From positions 14,725,878 through 14,789,877 of the forward strand of contig NC_080052.1 in assembly GCF_026212465.1 (NCBI RefSeq): a stretch of DNA of 64,000 nt. Reading direction: 5' to 3'. How positions within the stretch are numbered: position 1 is the first letter of the stretch; every line of letters begins with the position of its first letter. Positions 25,066 through 38,292 of the stretch are shown in pieces. Made by a program: the position numbers and the translations under genes. The notes beneath the pieces were generated by a model, which was not told the origin of the DNA, searched no databases, and was given only the letters and a program-made list of their open reading frames with translations. The stretch is from Amaranthus tricolor. Taxonomy: Eukaryota; Streptophyta; Magnoliopsida; Caryophyllales; Amaranthaceae.

Positions 25066-26672
25066 CTAAATAAACAAATATCAATGTAGTCAAAGAAATA
25101 GATAATCACAACGTTACACCTATTTATGTGCCTTATAAGCACATAGAAGTTTCTAAATAAAGCAAGAATCTTATCTCCTAAAACATTCAAAGCCTTTGAT
25201 CATTGAGATAAGTCAAAATTTAGAAGAGAAAAGGTGACATTATGTTATAAAAGCCTCCTCCCACCCTCCGAAAAAGCGCGCTTTCATAATCCCTTATACA
25301 TAACACTTCCACCCTAAAAACAATTGAGATAAGTCAAAATCTGGAGGAGAAAACGTAACGTTATGTTATCAAAGCCTCCTCCCACCCTCTGCAAAAGCGG
25401 GCTTTCATATTCCTTTATACATACCACTTCCATTCACCCTAAAACCAACTCTTAAAAAGGAAAGAACCCTATAAGGAAATTCATAAAAACATGAAACAAA
25501 AATAGGTGCACTTTGGATGTATGTAAGAATGTATCATCTACTTCCAAAAAAACTTAAAGATGACAACCTTAAAAAAAGGGTAGAAGCTTTCAAAGAACTT
25601 CATAATAACATGAAACGTGAAGGGATTAACTTTAGATGATGCAAATATTCTCCATCTACTTGGCAAGAAAAGAACAACGAGGCTATTATATTGTCGAAGA
25701 AACTATTTCACGTTACATTGTAGCACAACCACGACAACGATGAATTAATCATAAAAAATAAAGAAATCCAATTACAAACAAACCACAAAGAGGGGAGAAT
25801 ATATAAAACAAATTAGCTACAAAACAAAAGCAAAAGAAGAATTGAAATCCGAAAACCAAAAATCCAATCATTTAAAAAGTGAATATTTTGTCGCTATACC
25901 TTTCATCCAAAATAAACCCAAAGTTTTAGCCCAATTGATTGATTGTTGAAGATGATACTCTGAACCTAAAAACATTAATTAACCGTGTTAGAGTGATGAA
26001 ATTGACAGCCTAATTTTTCACCCAATTTGATTGAAATTAGGAAAGAGTACAAACAAATAATAAATCATAATTACCCATATGATAAAAATCCATTCTTTAT
26101 TAAAGTTACATCTAAGAAAGGGAAAAATCACGACGAAAGAGTACTCAGAACCAAATAAGGTATAAAATAGATAAGAAAACAAAGAAATTAAAGAAAATGA
26201 ATTTAAAGAAATCACCTTAAGCTTAACTATTAACCGACGAACAGTCGATTTGCTACGACATATTAGTTAGTAGTTGAAGGAGCAGGAGAAGAAGTGCGTG
26301 GAAGAATTTAAAGGAAGAAGGAGAAACGTGTCAGCTTAGTAGAAGGCAACTAGTCATTAAACTAAAATGTGAACAATACCCTAATGCGTTCTGTTTTCTA
26401 CACCGATCAACGAAGTTTACATCATAAAATCAATAGTTGGATTCAAAATTCACCCAAAAAATTAAATAATACTTCATAATGAAATCAGCAAGTGAAGCAA
26501 AGCATATCTACTTAAAACTGACTTACATGTCACAATTTCAATTCTACAAAATATTCTCAAAGAAAAGAATAACAATCTGATTTTTTTGTAGGAAACATCA
26601 GGCAACATGCTAATCATGAATAGTTTAACCAACATTTGTTCAACAAGTGAATCAATTATTGATATTAGAAAG
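25066..26672. other. Block X, stretch without a gene
   Basis: It contains the 121-bp tandem duplication near 25200-25440 and the empty sites of the W-block hAT (near 26143) and Harbinger (near 26180) insertions. No coding similarity seen. Homology to Z ends near 25850. Confidence 0.55.
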
Positions 26673-27011
26673 TTAGTCAAGAATACCCAAAATAACATTA
26701 CAAATATGCTGAAACCCATCTTTTGATGCCTTAAGCAAAGCACAATAAGTGACCTTACATAGTCTTTTAAAAGCATTATGACAAACATTAGTGTAATCAA
26801 CAACACCCATTACATGCATTGTTGAATAATCATAATTCTCTAATTCCAAATCGTGTGATGAAGATTTTAAAGAATCATTAGCCAATGAATATTTTGAAGC
26901 ACACTGTCGAAACACTCTTACCGACTTATTACTATTATGACCATGACTTACAATACTGTTACTTGGAAGTTGAGATGATAAATATGTGTAACTTTTTGAT
27001 GCATTTTCCAT
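26673..27011 (-). pseudogene. Unrecognised coding fragment, X copy (longest open frame)
   Basis: This copy keeps an uninterrupted frame from MENASKSYTYLSSQLPSNS through VRVFRQCASKYSLAND and MHVMGVVDYTNVCHNAFKRL to ICNVILGILD, then stops. The W and Y copies have a TAA at the Gln of LSSQLP. I do not recognise the family and see no signal peptide or membrane segment. It may be one exon of a lost neighbour of the kinase gene. Confidence 0.5.
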
Positions 27012-27310
27012 TCCTCTGTTGATCATTATCTTTAGGGAACCTCTTACGACCCATTGAGTCAGTAAGTGTATACGAAAGGTTGCCTAACCATTCTCTTAAA
27101 GTGCACAATGACCTTTTGATCTAGAGAAGGACTATTAGGGCTTGCTTGCGAATGTGAGATCCTTGGTTTAAGAATTATGTAAATGCTTAAGAATGCTTGG
27201 ATGATTAGGATTGCTTAAATGCTAAGAGTTAACGTACATTTGGTAGTGCATGACACTTTATAGTTATAGTAGTGGGCTTAGAAAGAGGTTTCCAAAACCC
27301 TAATTGCATA

Positions 27311-28305
27311 CCAGACTTTTTATATTTGTGAAATCTAGGGATCATTGGAAAGGTGTAGAATGTTCTCATATTATATGTGGAAATCATTGATTGTCTTATT
27401 CCCACTTTACAGTTGTCCTTTTGTCCTTTAGCGGTGAATTTAGCTGTATAAATACGTGGTAGGTAGTGGTGTCTTACCTTATACAAATGTGGCATATTTT
27501 ATCACGTGACTACAACTGTCATTAGACATGTCATCTTAACCGTTGTAACCTTTTCAGGGTGATATTACTTCTGTATGAATTTGTTTCCTTATTAAGATTA
27601 GTTTGTCTCTCATGTGGGTCATGTCACCTTGGGGTCTTCATGTCTGGTTGTCTTGACCTTACAGAAGGTTATGGTGTTTTCTTAAGAAACTGGGACCTCT
27701 GAGGAAACCTCCATTAGTTCCTTCTTATTCTACTCAAAGGAGCAATATTAGAGGTCCTCTTTCCCCTGAAAATGTCTTAGAAGGTCTCAGGGAACTAGCA
27801 CGTATAATTTCTATTTTCTACCATCTTAATAGGTATAAAATATTTTATTTTTTGCAATTAAGGAAAGGATTGAGTATATATATAGTTAATACTCAACAAC
27901 TAGGTGCATGCAATTAAGTATTAATGCGAATTGATTTAGCATTTAGTGACTGCATTGGCGGACCTATTCTAGAACCATGGGAAGCATTAGCTACCCATTC
28001 TTTAAAAAAAAAAAATTATATTATTGACTGATAATTGCTACAAAAAGTAAGGAGTTGAAAAAATGTTGTCTGATGATGTTTAAGCTTTGATTCAAATGAT
28101 GAAATCAATTTCTCCAGAGAGAAGTTTTAGATGGAAATCAATGGATTTGATTGCTACTGGTATTAAAAGTCCGATAGTTTTCAAGAGGTTGACTGTTTGT
28201 TGATCTGTTGAATAAAATAAGTGTAATCTTTGTCAATGACAATGTATTTATATTTGATTCATATCGTCGATACTCAATACTTTTATATTTGTTTTTAATT
28301 GTAAG
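27311..28305. other. Unassigned segment between blocks X and A2
   Basis: About 1 kb with no recognised gene. The part at 27311-27870 has the look of retrotransposon LTR DNA (mixed composition, TATA-like runs), but I could find no ends. Near 28095-28203 a short frame reads MMKSISPERSFRWKSMDL then IATGIKSPIVFKRLT before a stop, which may be a host exon fragment; unrecognised. Any further block Y homology lies beyond the window. Confidence 0.35.
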
Positions 28306-29640
28306 TCATTCCTCAACGTCTATCTATTTTGATATGATATGGCATGGTGTAAATATATAAATTGTATAAATAGAATATATCGGATATGATGATAGTAGAG
28401 CTTAACTTGTTGACATTGTGGTTTACATTTAAGCTTTTGAGGGGGATCGTGTGTAATTATGTAGTTTACATGCATGATAATTTATAGTCCTAATTCTTAA
28501 ACAATTACCCTATTTTGACAGTATTTTAGTACAAGTTTATGTTATGAAAGTTTGAGTAGCTTACAAGTAGTTTTCATTTTATTGTTGCTTTAATATTCTT
28601 TATGTACAAATCATGATTTAAGGTTGAAGGGATAAGATGTAGGAAAGATATAACAAATAAAATAGAGCAATTATGAGGGTATAACAAATAAATTTAGATG
28701 TTATACTTAAATGATGATTCAGCAAATGTGAGTCATGAGTTTTACGAAAATACCTTAGAAACACAAAAATAAAATTGGGTTTTATTAAATGAAGTATTTT
28801 TTCTTAGATGTCTGGTAAATTAGTAGTAGTGTTTTTTTTAATAAAAAAAAAATTAAAAACTAACAAGTATTTATATGAGTTTTTTTATGTTAATTACAAC
28901 GTGAAAGTTACTCGAATAAAAACCAAAGATAGAATAAATAAAAAACATTGAGTAGTAGTTCACTGTTCAAACCGGCTAAACCCCTAGATTTGATGGTCTC
29001 ATCTCACTTACTACTCTTGTGAAAGACTTTTTTTCGGTGATACGATCTTAAATGAGAAAAAAATAAAGTGCATATTAATATGAAAGATCAATTGTTGAAT
29101 AATAATTTCATACCCTTTTAAAGTATGATTTATTTTCAAAATTTAGTTTTGATGCAATTATAGAATGAAATGAAAATATGAGAACTAGCTCAATGAATTG
29201 TTATTGGTTGTTTATTTTGCAAACATAACTAAATCGAAACTTTTACAAGATTTTTTACTAAAACATGTTGGTGCTATCTAAAATTTTGGATCCTAGATCC
29301 ACCACCTAGTGAGTATCCTTATTATCTTAGTGATTCTTCATTTCCATAATCTCTTTAAGTAGTTGAATCCTGTAGGAACCAATACAGATGCAACATCATT
29401 TACATGCACGTATAAACATTGACAAGTAAAAATTATGAAGATTTTTTTTTTCAATTTCTTTTAAATGAGACACTTAAACTTTTTACGAATAATTAAAAAA
29501 ATACATCAATCGTAAAAATATTAAACACGAAAATGTGCAAAATGAAAAAGTTTATGCTTTTTTGTGGATGAAAAAATTTGCTTGAATATTCGTTCATAAA
29601 TAACAAGAACACCATAAAATTCACCTCATAATCTAACGAA

Positions 29641-29842
29641 TCTATAAAAAGAGAAAAATTAAGTTTAAACTGCACAACTTGATTAAAAAATATGCATGTT
29701 AAAACTAATTTGGCAGTATATGACATGTCCGCAAAAGAAAATCTATAAAAAGAGCATAATTAAGTTTAAACTGCACAACTTGATTAAAAAATATGCATGT
29801 TAAAACTAATTTGGCAGTACTTGACATGTCCGCAAAAGAAAA
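29641..29842. repeat. Tandem duplication, 101-bp unit, two copies
   Basis: TCTATAAAAAGAG starts at 29641 and at 29742, and the two units are nearly identical to the next TGTCCGCAAAAGAAAA. Block A1 has a single unit near 1397, so the duplication arose after A1 and A2 separated. Confidence 0.92.
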
Positions 29843-32800
29843 ATTACGCTTCTTTTAATTGATGAAAATATACCTCTGATTTCTCTGGAATTCTTCTCAT
29901 TTAAAACGAATGATTTGGTGCAAGTTGACGGCCATCAACATTTAATTCGAAAGAATATGAATACACTAGAAAATAGACCTAGTTAACAAGTTAACCCTTT
30001 GATGAATGGTATATAAACCCATGACGGAGGAGTATAGTTTCAGCCAAGTTGTTCACAAATGGTATATATACCTTGTAGCAACAGTATCCACACTGCCTCC
30101 AATCCAACTTGTAACGTCAGATCCAACTGCACATTATCAATGGTTAGTATTAGTAAACAAAACTTCAAATTGTTAGATCCAACCAGAGATCATCTTGAGG
30201 AGTGCTCGAATACTTTTAGATCATAGTTTTATCAACAATCAACCTTCGATTTAGTTTTACTGAAAGCAAAGCTTTTCCTTTATAGGCCAAATTGTTCTAT
30301 TATACAATACAAATCACTAGACCAGAGTCAGGAAATTTGTCTTTTCTCATGTATACAGTATACACCAGACAGAAATATGCAATTTAGAGCAAATATTATA
30401 ATACATAATAGTTAAATAAGAAAAACACTCCTTTAAAGAGATTTAAGGGTATGTTTAAATCCAAGTCTTGGACTGACTGAGTTTTGAGATAAGATTTGTG
30501 TCAACTTGGGATGAGAAGCCAAGTCTAAGACAAAGTCTAGTGAGTCTTTGATTTTCTAGTCTTACCTTAACATTATGTTTAGAAATTGAAATGGATAAAA
30601 GGAAATTAAGGGAAAGGAAGGGAAGAGAATTGGAGGAATAGCATTTACCTCATTTGGACACGAATAGGCAATAGCGGAAAGAAAGGAAATGGAGGGAAGG
30701 GAAATGGAACACAAAACTCCTTTGCATTATAAACAAAACAACTGGAAATATTTACATGGAAAACACACCAATCTCCCCCTCCTCTCCCCTCCTTCTTTCT
30801 CTTCCAAAACTGTTATCTAAACATAGTGTGAGTCTCTTGTGTGCCCCAATGCATTAGCCATGACTTAAGTCTACGTTGATTCTGACGATTAAAACTAATT
30901 AAGAAATGGCTCCAAATGTCAAAATGGGATGAATTGTATTCAATAACTTTTCAAGAGTATTGAAATGTCAAGTATGAATGAAATGTTTACAAGTTTTAAC
31001 AAGTACGTAAAATCTTATGAAAAGCTGACGTGATAGAAATCAAAGAAAAGTTTGAGTACCCTTTAAAGCAAAAAAATAATTGAACTGATGGTCCGACTCG
31101 ACCAACCCCAACCCAAGAGTTGAATCGCTAAGAAATGCCAAGGAACCGTGTGGAACAAAAACCAGAACCGAAACCAATATCCAACGGCCTGGCTCGAGTT
31201 TCAGTTTTTAGAAATTGAAACCGGATGGAACCTAAACCGAAACCGTCTCTTTCCGGACCATGGCCATCTTGTACAAAAGCAAGCTTAGAGTGAACTACTT
31301 TTGGATGTCAATAGACAATGAGGAAAAACCTAATCATGAGTCTTCATGATGAATTTTTGTTTTAATTTTCAAAAAATTGTTATGCCATTCCCGTGGTAAT
31401 AAGTTCTACCCCTCAAACATGTATTTTCCCTTATGATTTTCACCTAAATATCACCTTTCCAAAAAGTAATGGATGAGAATGGATTTTGTGAAGAAAAAAT
31501 TAATCAGAGTAGAACAACCATATGATCATAAAACCATGTTAAGTTGTTTTCCTAGCTAAATTATATTATATTTTCACTATCTTTTCCATCATTTAATACT
31601 ATCAACCAAACGAGTCATTCGTTCCCCCAAATATCATTAGAGGAATTCATTAATAAGATTATTGTAAATAATCTAGTACTCCAATGACTATTCTAATTTC
31701 ATAAAGATGAACTTAGTACACTTAAATAGGCAAGACAACTGAATAATGGAGTAATAGACAGCATAGGTCATAGTTGGACTATTAGTTGATAGGCGAAGCA
31801 GTATCAAAATGGCAAGAATCGTGAGTATGGCACGATTAAAGAGAGAATGTAAATGAATATGTATTTCTGTAACTCAAGATTAAAATAGATTGATTTCAAC
31901 AAAAGCATTTGAGAGGCTTGCACTTTCCTAAGACATGAGCATGTAACTCAATAAATGTCAATATAATTCTCCTATCATTCTGTACCCCCATCCTTATTTA
32001 TACTAATTATCCTCTTCTAGAATATACTAGCTAACTAACACACCCCATAATACCCCATAATACCCTTATATCCCATATATGACAAATGCGTTTCATCTAT
32101 TTTCTTTTATCTTTAACCTTCAAATGTCCTATAACATACAGCCACCCATAATTTCCTCTAGCTTGAAAACCGACCTAAATCACATTGTCTACTTTGATAT
32201 TAGACAACATCAAGCAAAAGGCACAAACTTGGACCCTTTACAAACGGATTGGGAATAAGTAAAGGTAACAAACAAAAAGCAGTTGTTAACAGCAAAGTTG
32301 TTGACAATGTAATTTAAGCAATGAAAAGAGAGATTGAGATGTGGGACATGGAGGCTTGTGAAATGTGAACTTACAACTTTCAATATAAAAAAAAATTGGC
32401 AAGAAAAAAGAAAGTAAAACGTGTGAATGACATAGAGCACATGGCACACGCTTGCACAACCAAGCAAGCAACCCAATTACTTGAGATTTGCTTGATCGGA
32501 AAATAGTATAGACCATCATCCCCTTGTCCATTTCTTAAATATCCCCAATAATCAATTATCTATAAATGTAAGATTTAATCTAACATCTTCCTATCATAAA
32601 TCAATTTGATTTTTCTTTAAAAAGCCTCATCCAGTATTTTAAAAACGATGTATGATTCCTTGATAAGACAACAACTAATGAAATATTGGTCAAGTAAAAT
32701 TTCCACCTTTTTAAGCTCCACATAACTTGCTTGCAAGAAGCCAGAAAACTTGCCATGGTTCTAACATCTAATTGCTATAGAAAGATATATGTAACATTCT

Positions 32801-33154
32801 TTTTTACACTTCGATGAAATTATCATTGGCAACAATTACATGACAATCCTCAGGTGACGTTACATTGAGTTGATTATATATTCACCAATTACCATTTACA
32901 TCGAAAATCTTATATGTTTTTTATACATAGCTCTATTCATGTATAATTTTTTACATTGATTCACCCATACATATTCTTAAAACCAAGATCATAGGAGCAA
33001 GTCTTTAAAAATTCAGGAACATATCAATCAATCCTTTTAACAAGGTTCTACACTATAGCACACATCTTAAGATAAGCAAAGCAGTGAGATAAAAACTTAT
33101 ATGGGTTATAATCATTCCAATGAAAAAGTTTTAACTGAAATAGAATAAGTAGGC

Positions 33155-33233
33155 TGTAACACCCCGAGATTTTAACCAAGAAATTATTTAATATTTTAAT
33201 GATTTTAGAGATTTTATAATTATATTAAATTTA

Positions 33234-33275
<42 letters not shown>

Positions 33276-33460
33276 TATAGTACAATTTCTAAAATAAAGA
33301 GGTTCGAATCAAAATTATTATTTTATTTAAAGTGTGGGAGCACACGAAAGTGAGTTTCAATGAATCTAGGGAAATAAATAAATAAGTAAATAGTTAAAAA
33401 AAAAAAACAGATGGGTTAGGGTTTAAAGTGACAGACTTGCCCTCACATTCAAAAAACACA
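33155..33460 (+). mobile_element. Truncated LTR, A2 copy
   Basis: Counterpart of the fragment at 5370, starting TGTAACACCCCGAGATTTT. A private (AT)n run at about 33236-33270 replaces part of it. Confidence 0.75.
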
Positions 33461-34498
33461 CGACTTACATTCAAAAAACTCGAGATTAATAAAGAAGAAA
33501 GAGCTCATTTTCCCAGGTGCCTAGTGCATGAGCTCAAAACAAATAGAAAACAGGCTACACACCTCTTCCCGTTCTTGTTTACTAAATTGACGAAGAACAA
33601 AAGTTGCAGGGTCCATCTTTCCAGGAGGGCGACCAAAAGCTGCAATAAAAATCCACAGAGATTGATGATACTAATGAATGAAAATAAACATTAATCTTTC
33701 AATCATAGAAGTATGTTAATACTTAAGTACCTATTCGTAAACTTGGAAAGTCACGGCTTCCTTTGAAATGATCAATAATACTCCTCATCCTGCAAGCACA
33801 CCAAAAAAGAAGGTTATAAGCAATCTTAATGGTTTACAAACAAATTGATATTTTGAATAAAATGAAAATTCAATATATGTATTAGCATAAAGGAACAACA
33901 TATAAGTAGTTTTGACACAACAAACTTGACTTGGAGGCTGACGGGGTTGATTTAACCGATCCTAAAAACGAAATTGTCAGCAACTATTCCCTTTTGAGTG
34001 AGACCTAGTAAATAGATTCTCCATAGCCAGTTTAGAATGTAACTCAAAACATAATACTAACTAAGAACTAAAAGCACGACCAAGATAAATACCACCACAG
34101 ATACCATTGTTAGCAACTAAACATAGCACAGAAAGCAATTAAATGGGAAATTGCCCATTGTATCCGCCATGACCACTTTTGGTTAACAAACGCAATTTTG
34201 CAAAAGGCAAATCCAAATCATCATAATTCTGTAAGAAAATGGAGCATCTATTTAAATTACTATTTCAACAAGTATCTCGGCAAAGCATGTACGTTATCAC
34301 ATTATCACTAGCACTTGATTTAGTGGGATCTTATAATACGAAACCATAAGACCAACCTACAAAAGAATCATATAAATTGACATCACCATAACCAGAAATA
34401 GAGGGAACAAAAACATTTTAGCTTCTAACAGTAATGGAACTTCCAAGGAAAGCTACTTACAGACTCACCACTGACATTCATAAATGTTTGCGGCTTGG

Positions 34499-35223
34499 TA
34501 TTAACTTAACCAAGGCATTAACAGAATACCTAACACATGACCTTATGGAGCTTATCTATCTTAAGGTAAGTGTGATCATAGTTTGTAATATCCTTGAGGT
34601 AACTTACTTAGGCACACTTCTCACTAGCATAAACTATTCTATCAATGAGTAGATATTCTACCGATGAGTAAACGTTCTATCAATGTGTAAGCTTTCTATC
34701 AAAGAATGAACCTTCTATCATTAAATAACTTTAGATCAATGAATAAACTTTCTATCATTGAATAATTTTCTATCAATGGATCTTTTCTCTACTTCCTTGG
34801 CATAGTGACACGGCCAAGGGCGTTATCAGCCATCTGGCGCCCATGGCAAAGTATGAGTTCATGCCCCCTCTTGCTGACCCTCTCGGGTCCTACTTTCGGG
34901 AAAAACTAACACACTGGGGTACGAAACCAGTGAAGAGGCCATTATATTGGGGTTTGCAAGGCCCGCATGGTAACACCTCAGTCAAGGGGTATCGGCCATC
35001 CGACGCCCAGTGACCCAAGCATGCTTATACCCCCCTTACGGTGATCCCGTCGGATCTTACCTAGAAGACTACAAAATAAACTGGACATAATCCAGTTGAG
35101 TTACGCCAGCTAATCATAATCTAATACTTTATCAGATAAGAATAACTTCCACTTTTGACTATTAATGAGCGCCCTGGGATAGCAGCATGCTAAAACCCAC
35201 TGAGCCACTCAACAAAATATGAA
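34499..35223 (-). mobile_element. Remnant of the 3.7-kb solo LTR in A2
   Basis: Matches A1 positions of about 7794-8521, the middle of the solo LTR. Both LTR ends, exon 2 of CRS2/PTH and half of exon 3 are gone. The LTR was therefore in place before the A1/A2 duplication, and copy 2 was cut down afterwards. Confidence 0.85.
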
Positions 35224-35653
35224 ATTCACCTAATTTCAATTCATTTAACCCGTTTAGAGTTTGCTTTTATCATTTAAGAGTTTTTAACAAGAACTGCATC
35301 TTATCTTTTAAGCCTAGTTTTTAACTTTTAGTTTACGAGTTGTTTATTTTCAATTCACTACAAAACATATAAAAACATTAAATGAATTAAGTTCAGGTGA
35401 TACTGATTGACTTGAGTCAAAACTAACTTAATTAATTAAATGGGTTAAGGTTTGTTTCTCGTTTAGAATTATAACCTGAACCTAACCTATTTAATAAACT
35501 AACATAGGTCAAGAATTTCAACCCAAACAAATTGACTCATTTCATACTAGCCTTAAGTTGAGTTAGCTAGTTGGTCAGCTTTCGCGTGGCCTATACAGAA
35601 TGTTTGCTTACCCTTAAATTGCAGGATTAGCAAATGTACATTATTAACAAACA

Positions 35654-36385
35654 ACTCCCTCCTATTCTAATCAATATCCTATTTATTTTTTGGCACTATT
35701 CAACAATCGAATTTAGTTTGTTTTATTTATTTATTTTATCATTTAATAGTGTTAAAAATTAACTACATCTTATCTTTTAAATCCCATTTTCAAACTTTTA
35801 ATTCACAGGTTCTTTATTTTCTATTTACTACAAAAAATATGAAAATATTAAATGAATTAAGTTCAAATGATACTAATTGACCAGACTCAAAACTAACTCA
35901 ATTAAGTAAATGGGTTATATAGGTTCTTTTAGGTTTAAAATTTTAAACTTAACCTAACTTATATAATAAACTGATCATATTGGGTCGATATATTTATTTA
36001 ATTGGTAGTTTCAACCCAATATCACTCTTAAATTGCAGGATTAGCAAATTTAGTAGGTCTGGTTAGGCCTATACAATAGGCTTGCTTCACTCTTAAATTG
36101 CAGGATTAGCAAATTTACACTAACAAACAACTCCTCCTATTTTAACCAAATGTCCTATTTGTTTATTGAAACTATTAACCAATCACTTAGTTTGTTTTTT
36201 ATTTTGGATCCATAAGTTAAAACATAGTTAAATGAAATCTTTTTTGAATTATTTTAAAGTAAATTTTATTATTATAATCTTTTTATAATCTTTAATTATG
36301 CACAATTAGAGATAATAAAAATTAAGCTAGTGTATCGGCAAGTGTGCAAAACCAAATGGAGCATTTCATTAGAATAGGAGGGAGT
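35654..36385. mobile_element. CTCCCTCC-type MITE, A2 copy
   Basis: Second copy of the 11509-12245 element, with the same ACTCCCTCCTATTCTAAT inverted ends and the same internal partial duplication. Confidence 0.68.
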
Positions 36386-37645
36386 ATTGAACTATGTGTT
36401 CGAAATGAGTGAAATGCTATCATTTAAATAAGGATCATTGTGGTTACACAACCTCCCATGTCTCTTTAAACTTGTTACATTTAACATTTGAGTAGTCTAC
36501 TTTAGTGAACGACATTTCTAAATTTGGCAATGGACTCAGATTTCCAATCCTGATATAATCCACAAACTCATTCTTTCAATTCATCTACAAACACACTTTC
36601 TCTTCCACTGAACTACACATTTCTTCCATAAACTTCAATTCTTTTGAATTCTTTGCCCCAAAAAAAGATAAAATTGTGTAGCCATTTCGAGGGGATAGAG
36701 AGATTACGAATTTTATACCACTACAATATACATTCTTAACCAAAAATGTTGAAGTTTTCAGGTCATTCGCAGCTGTTTATAAGTATTATAAAAAAGAATC
36801 ATTTACAAATTGTAGCCGCAAAGTTTAGGTCATTCGTTAATTATAGCCACAAAAATCAATATTTACGAGTTATAACCACTATAAATCGAAAATCGCAACC
36901 ATTGTAGCCATTTCACCGGATTCCGATCATCGAAAACTAAAATGACCTACTTAACTCTATATAAACCTTTGACCTTTAACCAACCTAGTGAATCTAACTC
37001 ATATTCTCCTTCTTTTCCAACTATCTCATATCCACTTTGAAGCTTCAACAGTGGCTTGTCAAAGGTTAAAAAATCGGTTTTTTGGGTCATTTCAAACGCT
37101 AGTAACCGGAATTCACATTTAAATCATCATATGTAAATCAAAACTTTGAGGCTATAATTAATTTATGATTGTATAAAAAATACAACCTAATAATCATCAT
37201 ATGTAAATCAAAGAGAAGACATGCAGGCATTCACATTGTGCAAAATAACTAAACTCACACAGTATCAAATAATTGAAAACCATTTATTAAAAAAAAAATA
37301 ATGCAAAACCATTAAACCCACAAAGTATCAATATAACATCACCATAATATCATGAAAATTCAACAAAATATTACAAATACACATAAATAATATCAAAATT
37401 TTCAAATAGGGAAAGAAATAGGTTAGATTATGGTGAGTGGCGTTGTACTTTTTCCCAGGATTTCCGAGCCCAAGAAGAAGCCAAGGCTTCGGGTTTGGCG
37501 TAATTTGCAGAGGAGCATCTATAGAAGACGACGTCTTATTTGAATTATCGACCATTTAAAGCCACTGGCCACAGCTGAAATGGGAAAACACTTCTGTCTT
37601 AAACCAAGCCGTCGGGTAAAAAAAAAGTCAACAAAAATTAATCTA

Positions 37646-37717
37646 CGCCGATCCCATGGATCGAACCTGGGTCACCCACTTGACAGGGAAGTATACTCAC
37701 CACTATACTCCATCGAA
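37646..37717 (-). pseudogene. tRNA-Asp(GTC)-like pseudogene
   Basis: Read on the minus strand, the 72 nt align end to end with plant tRNA-Asp, including GTATAGTGGT (D arm, A box), CTGTCA with the GTC anticodon, GGGTGACCC and GGTTCGATCC (T loop, B box). About 14 of 72 positions differ by my alignment from memory. There are mismatches in the acceptor, anticodon and T stems. A run of nine T (plus strand A at 37618-37626) lies about 20 nt downstream, as for a Pol III terminator. Probably a dead copy. It lies between block A2 and the inverted repeat. Confidence 0.75.
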
Positions 37718-38292
37718 TTTTGATTAACAACTTGAGAGTAATTCATATTATTTGGATCGCATGTAGGATTTTAATGTTGTTAGAATCGTGCGATCTTAAT
37801 CAACTCCAAAATTTTGGTGCTAAGATAATTAGTTTGCTACAATCCAACGATTCGATCCTACAAGGATGGTTTCAATCATATAAAAAATTCATATAATCCA
37901 GATTTTACTTATGTATAAATATGCATATATCTACTTAATTGTATCAATTAGACTAAAATTTAAGTTTTTCTTGATTCGCAAATTAAAAATGTATTAAAAG
38001 TATTCTTTTTTAAAAATTAATAGTTGAAGGCATAAAAGTTTTTATTTACCCTTTCAAATATAATAAATGAACAAATGTGACTGATAATTAGTTTGCTAAA
38101 GCATATTAATGCATACTTTTAAGATCACACGATACTACGATTCGATTTTACCGATTTCGATCCTACCCCCTCAACGATCCTACGTAAAATCCTGATCCTA
38201 ACAACCTTGGTTTGAATGCATATTAATGTGACTGAAAATTTTACCCGCCATAGGTGGTGGGTAGGTAAATTTTAGGTGGCTATAGGTATGGG

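Larger units (their letters stand above)
22325..27310. repeat. Segmental duplication block X (direct copy 58908-64000, inverted copy 51356-57106)
   Basis: Colinear direct match to block Y through the MITE, the kinase pseudogene, the unrecognised fragment and into 27310 or beyond. The left 3.5 kb also matches block Z in inverted orientation up to about 25850. The part at 25005-27016 also matches block W. Block X lacks the hAT, Harbinger and LTR insertions found in W and Z. Confidence 0.9.
28306..37552. repeat. Segmental duplication block A2 (partner A1)
   Basis: Direct copy of 1 to about 13490, ending inside CRS2/PTH exon 1. Three sizeable losses relative to A1 are visible at about 31058, 34498 and 35223, each joining sequences that are 0.5-2.6 kb apart in A1. 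It also has a private 101-bp tandem duplication at 29641. Confidence 0.9.
30040..37555 (-). pseudogene. CRS2/PTH-like gene, copy 2 (broken)
   Basis: Remaining exon matches on the minus strand are 37427-37555 (exon 1, 5' part lost), 34461-34498 (half of exon 3), 34306-34356 (exon 4), 34155-34228 (exon 5), 33731-33789 (exon 6), 33563-33639 (exon 7) and 30040-30126 (exon 8). Exon 2 is missing. The exon 1 donor is CT, the exon 4 donor AT and the exon 5 donor GC instead of GT. The last exon has lost the KSAKFVN part. GHNG is GYNG here. This copy nevertheless keeps family residues that copy 1 has lost: GLGNPGKKY with the catalytic Asn, and MDPATFVLRQ. It cannot encode a functional enzyme. Confidence 0.9.

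Noticed and set aside
37328..37555. Separate small gene starting with the ATG at 37553-37555
   Set aside because: The ATG is created at the rearrangement edge. The frame is CRS2/PTH exon 1 followed by unspliced intron.
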